Of a stretch of 10,121 nucleotides of DNA, positions 7,075 through 10,121 are shown piece after piece. Made by a program: the position numbers and the translations under genes. The notes below the pieces were generated by a model. The model made no database searches and was not told the origin of the DNA. It worked only from the letters and a program-made list of their open reading frames with translations. Origin of the DNA: Nitrosopumilales archaeon CG_4_9_14_0_2_um_filter_34_16. GTDB lineage: Archaea > Thermoproteota > Nitrososphaeria > Nitrososphaerales > Nitrosopumilaceae. Each line of letters begins with the position of its first letter. Within the stretch, counting starts at the first letter, position 1. The stretch spans positions 1 to 10,121 of the forward strand of contig PFRJ01000075.1 in assembly GCA_002788515.1 (NCBI GenBank), read 5' to 3'.

Positions 7075-7080
7075 TTTAAT
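7075..7080 (+). promoter_or_regulatory. TATA-box-like element for the TSP3 gene pair
   Basis: TTTAAT, identical to the element upstream of the AK6 gene, is centred about 31 bases before the TTG start at 7109. A start site about 26 bases downstream of the box would leave a leader of only a few bases. No convincing Shine-Dalgarno sequence sits directly before the TTG. A GAGG lies at 7071-7074, too far upstream to act as one and instead in the position of a BRE. Confidence 0.45.
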
Positions 7081-7108
7081 AACTGGATCCTCGGGGTATT
7101 TTTAGGCA

Positions 7109-9544
7109 TTGAAAAAAATTCACGCGATCTCATTCCTATTGTTACTTGTAACCACATTAACTAGCATGCCACTAAATCCTGTCTTTGCAGCTGATGACTT
7201 GGATAAAGACGGCGTAGATGATTCAGTTGATCAATGTCCAAATTTACAAGAAGATTTTGAAGGAACTATAGACGGATGTCCGTCAAATTTCGTTCCATGG
7301 TATGATGAAGATTATGATGGAATAGAAGATCATATTGATCAATGCCCAAATTTAAAAGAAACTTATAACAAATTCCAAGACGAAGACGGCTGTCCTGATA
7401 CACTACCTGGTAGTGGATCTGGAGGTGCATCCGATTCTGATGGTGACAGTATTATTGATTTAATAGACAAGTGTCCTAATCAACCTGAAACATTCAACGG
7501 CATTGATGACATAGATGGTTGTCCTGATACTTATGGTTCTGGTGATAGAGACTTGGATGGAATTCCTGACCATGTTGATGAATGTCCACTAAGTGCTGAA
7601 ACTTACAACAGATTCCAAGATTCCGACGGTTGTCCTGACTCTGTAAATGATTCTAGTTTTATTGATACTGACAATGATGGTATTCAAGATAAAATTGACT
7701 TGTGTCCAACTGAACCTGAAGTGTATAATGGTTACAGGGATACAGACGGTTGCCCTGATATTGCATTAGATACTTCATTTAATGACAAAGACGGTGACGG
7801 TATTGCTGATCAATTTGATATTTGTCCTAACCAACCAGAAACTTTTAACAGATTTGCAGATTATGACGGTTGCCCTGATTCAACACCATCTTCTGACGGA
7901 ACATTAAATGATGCAGACGGTGATCGAATTATGGATGTTAACGATACATGTCCTCTAGATCCAGAAAGATACAATGGATTCCAAGACGATGACGGTTGCC
8001 CTGATATTCCTCCTTATTCTAGTGATAAAGACACTGATTTAGATGGAATTCCTAATAGCATTGATCAATGTCCTGAAGTAAAAGAAACTTACAACAGATA
8101 CCTAGACGATGACGGTTGCCCTGACTTTGTAGGATCTGATAAAGGAATTCCAGATTCTGATGGTGATGGAATAAATGACTTCTCTGATTTGTGTCCTAAC
8201 CAACCTGAAACATTCAATGGTGTCTTTGATAGAGACGGTTGCCCTGATACTAATTCTTCATCTGATAGAGATATGGATGGTGTTCCAGATGATTTAGATA
8301 AATGTCCAATTGCAAAAGAAACCTACAATGGTATTGATGATTATGATGGATGTCCAGATGGCGTATCTGGAACATTAGGATCAGATTTTGATGGTGATGG
8401 AATTCTTGACTTAAATGATAAATGTCCTCTTGTTGCTGAAACTGTAAATGGCTATCTTGATCAAGACGGCTGTCCTGATGATAGCGTGCTAGATTCTGAC
8501 GGTGACGGTATTAGGGATTCTTTGGATCAATGTCCTTCAACTCCAGAAACATGGAATCGTTACCAAGACTTTGATGGATGTCCAGATAACCCAACTGGCG
8601 CTGATTCAGATTTTGACGGCATTTTAGATTCTACTGATCAATGTCCTCTTGATAGAGAACGATACAATGGATTCCAAGACGATGACGGTTGCCCTGATTA
8701 TCCTGACTTTATCACTAGTTTGGATACTGACTTTGATGGAATAGTTGACAATCTTGATGAATGTCCACTTGTTCCTGAAACTTACAATAGATTCCAAGAT
8801 TTAGACGGTTGCCCTGATTATGTAGGAGATGACAAATCTACTGCTGATTCAGACAATGATGGAATCAATGATTTCAGGGATCACTGTCCTAACCAACCTG
8901 AAACATATAATGGCATTTTAGATTTAGACGGTTGTCCTGATGAATATATAATAAAGAATGACAGAGATATGGACGGAATTCCAGATGCAATTGATGCATG
9001 TCCAACTGCAAAAGAAGTTTACAATAGATTCCAAGACGATGACGGCTGTCCGGACTCTGTTTCTCAATCATTTGTAGTTGATTCAGACAATGACGGAATC
9101 AATGATGTTATTGATGATTGCCCTCTAGTTGCTGAAACTTACAACGGATTCCAAGACGACGACGGCTGTCCTGACAGTGATAATAAACAACCAGACACCG
9201 ACGGTGATGGAGTCCCAGATGTAATGGATATGTGTCCAACTCAAAATGAAATTTGGAACAGGTATGTTGATTATGACGGCTGTCCTGATACTGTGCCAAC
9301 TGGTAACATGAGAGTTGATACTGATGGAGACGGCATTACTGATGATGTTGATCAATGCCCCAACTTGAAGGAAACATACAACAAGTTCCAAGATCATGAC
9401 GGTTGCCCTGACATTGCTCCTGAACAATCAAGATACAAGCATGATGCTGATCTTGATGGCATCATCAACGACTTGGACCTCTGCCCGCTAGAACCAGAAG
9501 ATTATGACGGAGATAACGATCACGATGGATGTCCAGATCCATAG
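7109..9544 (+). CDS. secreted TSP3-type calcium-binding repeat protein, 20 units
   Basis: This is an 811-residue exported acidic protein. Residues 1-27 form a Sec signal peptide: MKK, a hydrophobic stretch, then VFA before the cleavage site. The rest is 20 tandem thrombospondin type-3-like units. Each begins DxDxDGxxDxxDxCP and ends DGCPD, with first Asp at residues 30, 66, 109, 146, 186, 226, 268, 308, 349, 386, 426, 462, 499, 539, 580, 618, 658, 696, 737 and 779. From unit 2 on, each core is exactly 32 residues and has two cysteines 16 apart. The protein has 40 cysteines, all of them in units. TSP3 repeats bind calcium through these aspartates, so a calcium-rigidified extracellular rod is likely. 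There is no membrane anchor, enzymatic domain or recognisable S-layer motif. The TTG start is forced: an in-frame TAG lies two codons upstream, and the first internal Met would destroy the signal peptide. The true cellular role is unknown. Confidence 0.9.
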   Translation: MKKIHAISFLLLLVTTLTSMPLNPVFAADDLDKDGVDDSVDQCPNLQEDFEGTIDGCPSNFVPWYDEDYDGIEDHIDQCPNLKETYNKFQDEDGCPDTLPGSGSGGASDSDGDSIIDLIDKCPNQPETFNGIDDIDGCPDTYGSGDRDLDGIPDHVDECPLSAETYNRFQDSDGCPDSVNDSSFIDTDNDGIQDKIDLCPTEPEVYNGYRDTDGCPDIALDTSFNDKDGDGIADQFDICPNQPETFNRFADYDGCPDSTPSSDGTLNDADGDRIMDVNDTCPLDPERYNGFQDDDGCPDIPPYSSDKDTDLDGIPNSIDQCPEVKETYNRYLDDDGCPDFVGSDKGIPDSDGDGINDFSDLCPNQPETFNGVFDRDGCPDTNSSSDRDMDGVPDDLDKCPIAKETYNGIDDYDGCPDGVSGTLGSDFDGDGILDLNDKCPLVAETVNGYLDQDGCPDDSVLDSDGDGIRDSLDQCPSTPETWNRYQDFDGCPDNPTGADSDFDGILDSTDQCPLDRERYNGFQDDDGCPDYPDFITSLDTDFDGIVDNLDECPLVPETYNRFQDLDGCPDYVGDDKSTADSDNDGINDFRDHCPNQPETYNGILDLDGCPDEYIIKNDRDMDGIPDAIDACPTAKEVYNRFQDDDGCPDSVSQSFVVDSDNDGINDVIDDCPLVAETYNGFQDDDGCPDSDNKQPDTDGDGVPDVMDMCPTQNEIWNRYVDYDGCPDTVPTGNMRVDTDGDGITDDVDQCPNLKETYNKFQDHDGCPDIAPEQSRYKHDADLDGIINDLDLCPLEPEDYDGDNDHDGCPDP
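7433..8152 (+). repeat. six-unit block A (units 3-8)
   Basis: Unit lengths are 37, 40, 40, 42, 40 and 41 residues. Diagnostic features are NQPETFN in its first unit, DRDLDGIPD in its second, a DPERYNGFQDDDGCPD unit fifth, and a linker FVGSDKGIP after its sixth. The same features recur in order in the next block. Confidence 0.75.
8153..8845 (+). repeat. six-unit block B (units 9-14)
   Basis: Unit lengths are 37, 40, 36, 37, 40 and 41 residues, nearly those of block A. The first unit again has NQPETFNG, the second DRDMDGVPD, the fifth DRERYNGFQDDDGCPD, and the last ends YVGDDKSTA. A 38-base stretch in its fifth unit is identical to the corresponding stretch of block A. Confidence 0.75.
8846..9541 (+). 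repeat. six-unit block C (units 15-20)
   Basis: The first unit has NQPETYNG, the second DRDMDGIPD, the third LVAETYNG (as in block B unit 11) and the fourth EIWNRYVDYDGCPD (like ETWNRY in unit 12). The fifth and sixth units are more diverged and form the C-terminal end, with unit 19 instead resembling unit 2 (NLKETYNKFQD). Confidence 0.65.
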
Positions 9545-9556
9545 GAATTAATCGCA

Positions 9557-10121
9557 ATGAAAAAATACTATCTTTTGGGCTTTTTACTTTTACTTACATC
9601 CACCATTGGTATGATGCCAAGTGGTGCTTTTGCCAATGAAATTGATACTGACGGAGATGGTGTTCCAAACAATTTAGATCAGTGTCCTCATCTTTTAGAA
9701 GACCATGACCCACAATATGGCAACAACATTGACGGCTGTCCTGCAGACTTTGTTCCATGGTATGATGCTGATTATGATGGCATAGAAGATCATATTGATA
9801 ATTGTCCTACTGTAAAAGAGACTTACAACAGATTCCAAGACGATGACGGCTGTCCTGATTTGTCTCCAGATAATGTAAAAGGTATCGCTGATTCTGATGG
9901 TGACGGATATCCTGACTTTATGGATTCGTGTCCTAACCAACCTGAAACATTCAACGGCATTGATGACAAAGATGGCTGTCCTGATAATGCTATGGCTATA
10001 AGAGATTCTGATCGTGATGGTATCTCTGATACTTTGGATGCATGTCCATTAGACCCTGAGACTTACAACCGATTCCAAGACGATGACGGCTGTCCTGACT
10101 CTACTGATTCAGTTAACCCAC
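9557..10121 (+). CDS. second secreted TSP3-type repeat protein (3' end outside window)
   Basis: An ATG at 9557, 12 bases after the previous stop, opens a frame of 188 codons that runs off the window without a stop. Residues 1-26 form a Sec signal peptide ending in AFA. At least four TSP3-like units follow, with first Asp at residues 30, 70, 112 and 150. The cysteine pairs are again 16 apart in units 2-4 and 18 apart in the degenerate unit 1. It is a paralogue of the preceding gene in the same register. Both have their first Asp at residue 30 and first Cys at 43, FVPWYD.DYDGIEDHID in unit 2, and NQPETFNGIDD in unit 3. The 12-base gap suggests co-transcription from the promoter near 7075. Total length and any C-terminal anchor cannot be seen here. 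A surface or extracellular matrix role is inferred. Confidence 0.88.
   Translation, partial: MKKYYLLGFLLLLTSTIGMMPSGAFANEIDTDGDGVPNNLDQCPHLLEDHDPQYGNNIDGCPADFVPWYDADYDGIEDHIDNCPTVKETYNRFQDDDGCPDLSPDNVKGIADSDGDGYPDFMDSCPNQPETFNGIDDKDGCPDNAMAIRDSDRDGISDTLDACPLDPETYNRFQDDDGCPDSTDSVNP
9644..10121 (+). repeat. TSP3-like repeat array of the second gene (incomplete)
   Basis: Four units are visible, with lengths 40, 42 and 38 residues for the complete first three. Unit 3 is nearly identical at the DNA level to unit 3 of the upstream gene around the segment encoding PETFNGIDD. The array continues past the window edge. Confidence 0.85.

Larger units (their letters stand above)
7196..9541 (+). repeat. 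array of 20 TSP3-like coding units
   Basis: This tandem coding repeat has a unit length of 36 to 43 codons. The core is constant in length and all length variation lies in linkers of 4 to 11 residues between GCPD and the next Asp. Unit 1 is degenerate, with cysteines 14 apart instead of 16. Unit 20 has lost the aromatic-Asn pair after the acidic turn (EDYDGD). Confidence 0.9.

Noticed and set aside
6972..7108. A riboswitch or small RNA in the divergent intergenic region
   Set aside because: No stable stem-loop or known motif is apparent by eye; promoter-like boxes and T-rich tracts account for the visible signals.
9125..9427. Minus-strand open frames within the TSP3 genes (also 8889-9071, 9108-9299 and 9695-9940)
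   Set aside because: They are antisense by-products of the acidic repeat codons, with odd composition, no plausible start context and no recognisable domain.
7196..9541. Regular spacing of short repeated sequence resembling a CRISPR array
   Set aside because: The repeats are in-frame, encode a conserved protein motif, vary in sequence and have no unique spacers.
7196..9541. Dockerin or EF-hand interpretation of the DxDxDG motifs
   Set aside because: The units lack the paired helices of dockerins and EF-hands. The DxDxDGxxDxxDxCP pattern with a second GCPD fits TSP3-type repeats better.
9540..9560. The two TSP3 reading frames as one gene split by a frameshift or stop
   Set aside because: The second frame begins with its own ATG and full signal peptide, and repeats the N-terminal units in the same register, so it is a separate paralogue.

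Overview
This AT-rich window looks like the chromosome of an ammonia-oxidising thaumarchaeon, Nitrosopumilus-like (Nitrososphaeria). The archaeal placement rests on the genes: an archaeosine-type tRNA-guanine transglycosylase, a stand-alone archaeal Taw1, the KEOPS subunits Kae1 and Bud32, an AK6/Fap7-type kinase and an archaeal YchF. The thaumarchaeal placement is an inference from the compact gene layout, TTG starts, apparently leaderless promoters and secreted thrombospondin-type-3 (TSP3) repeat proteins.

Positions 1-81 hold the last 26 codons of an unidentified plus-strand gene, followed by a T-rich terminator. A minus-strand pair follows: AK6-like kinase (1664-2212), then tgtA (124-1632), separated by 31 bases. 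A short divergent promoter region separates the pair from the plus-strand ychF-kae1 unit (2286-4458), where the two genes are one base apart. A small minus-strand PH/GRAM-like gene (4452-4778) overlaps the 3' end of kae1. Just beyond it, bud32 and an ITPase (rdgB) overlap each other on the plus strand (4816-5968). The rdgB 3' end overlaps, tail to tail, the minus-strand taw1 gene (5946-6971).

After a 137-base divergent intergenic region the content changes. Two adjacent plus-strand genes (7109-9544, and 9557 to beyond the window edge) encode secreted, very acidic, cysteine-paired calcium-binding-type repeat proteins. The first has 20 repeat units. They form a clear higher-order structure: two N-terminal units plus three blocks of six. 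The second is a paralogue in the same register and is cut off by the window end. It has no stop codon inside the window, but it is clearly a gene.

Functionally the left two thirds is a translation-quality neighbourhood. TgtA acts at tRNA position 15, Kae1 and Bud32 make t6A at position 37, and Taw1 makes the wyosine precursor at position 37. YchF is ribosome-associated, the AK6 family is linked to small-subunit maturation, and RdgB cleans the nucleotide pool. The right third is cell-surface biology. The repeat-protein pair is the least explained content of the window.
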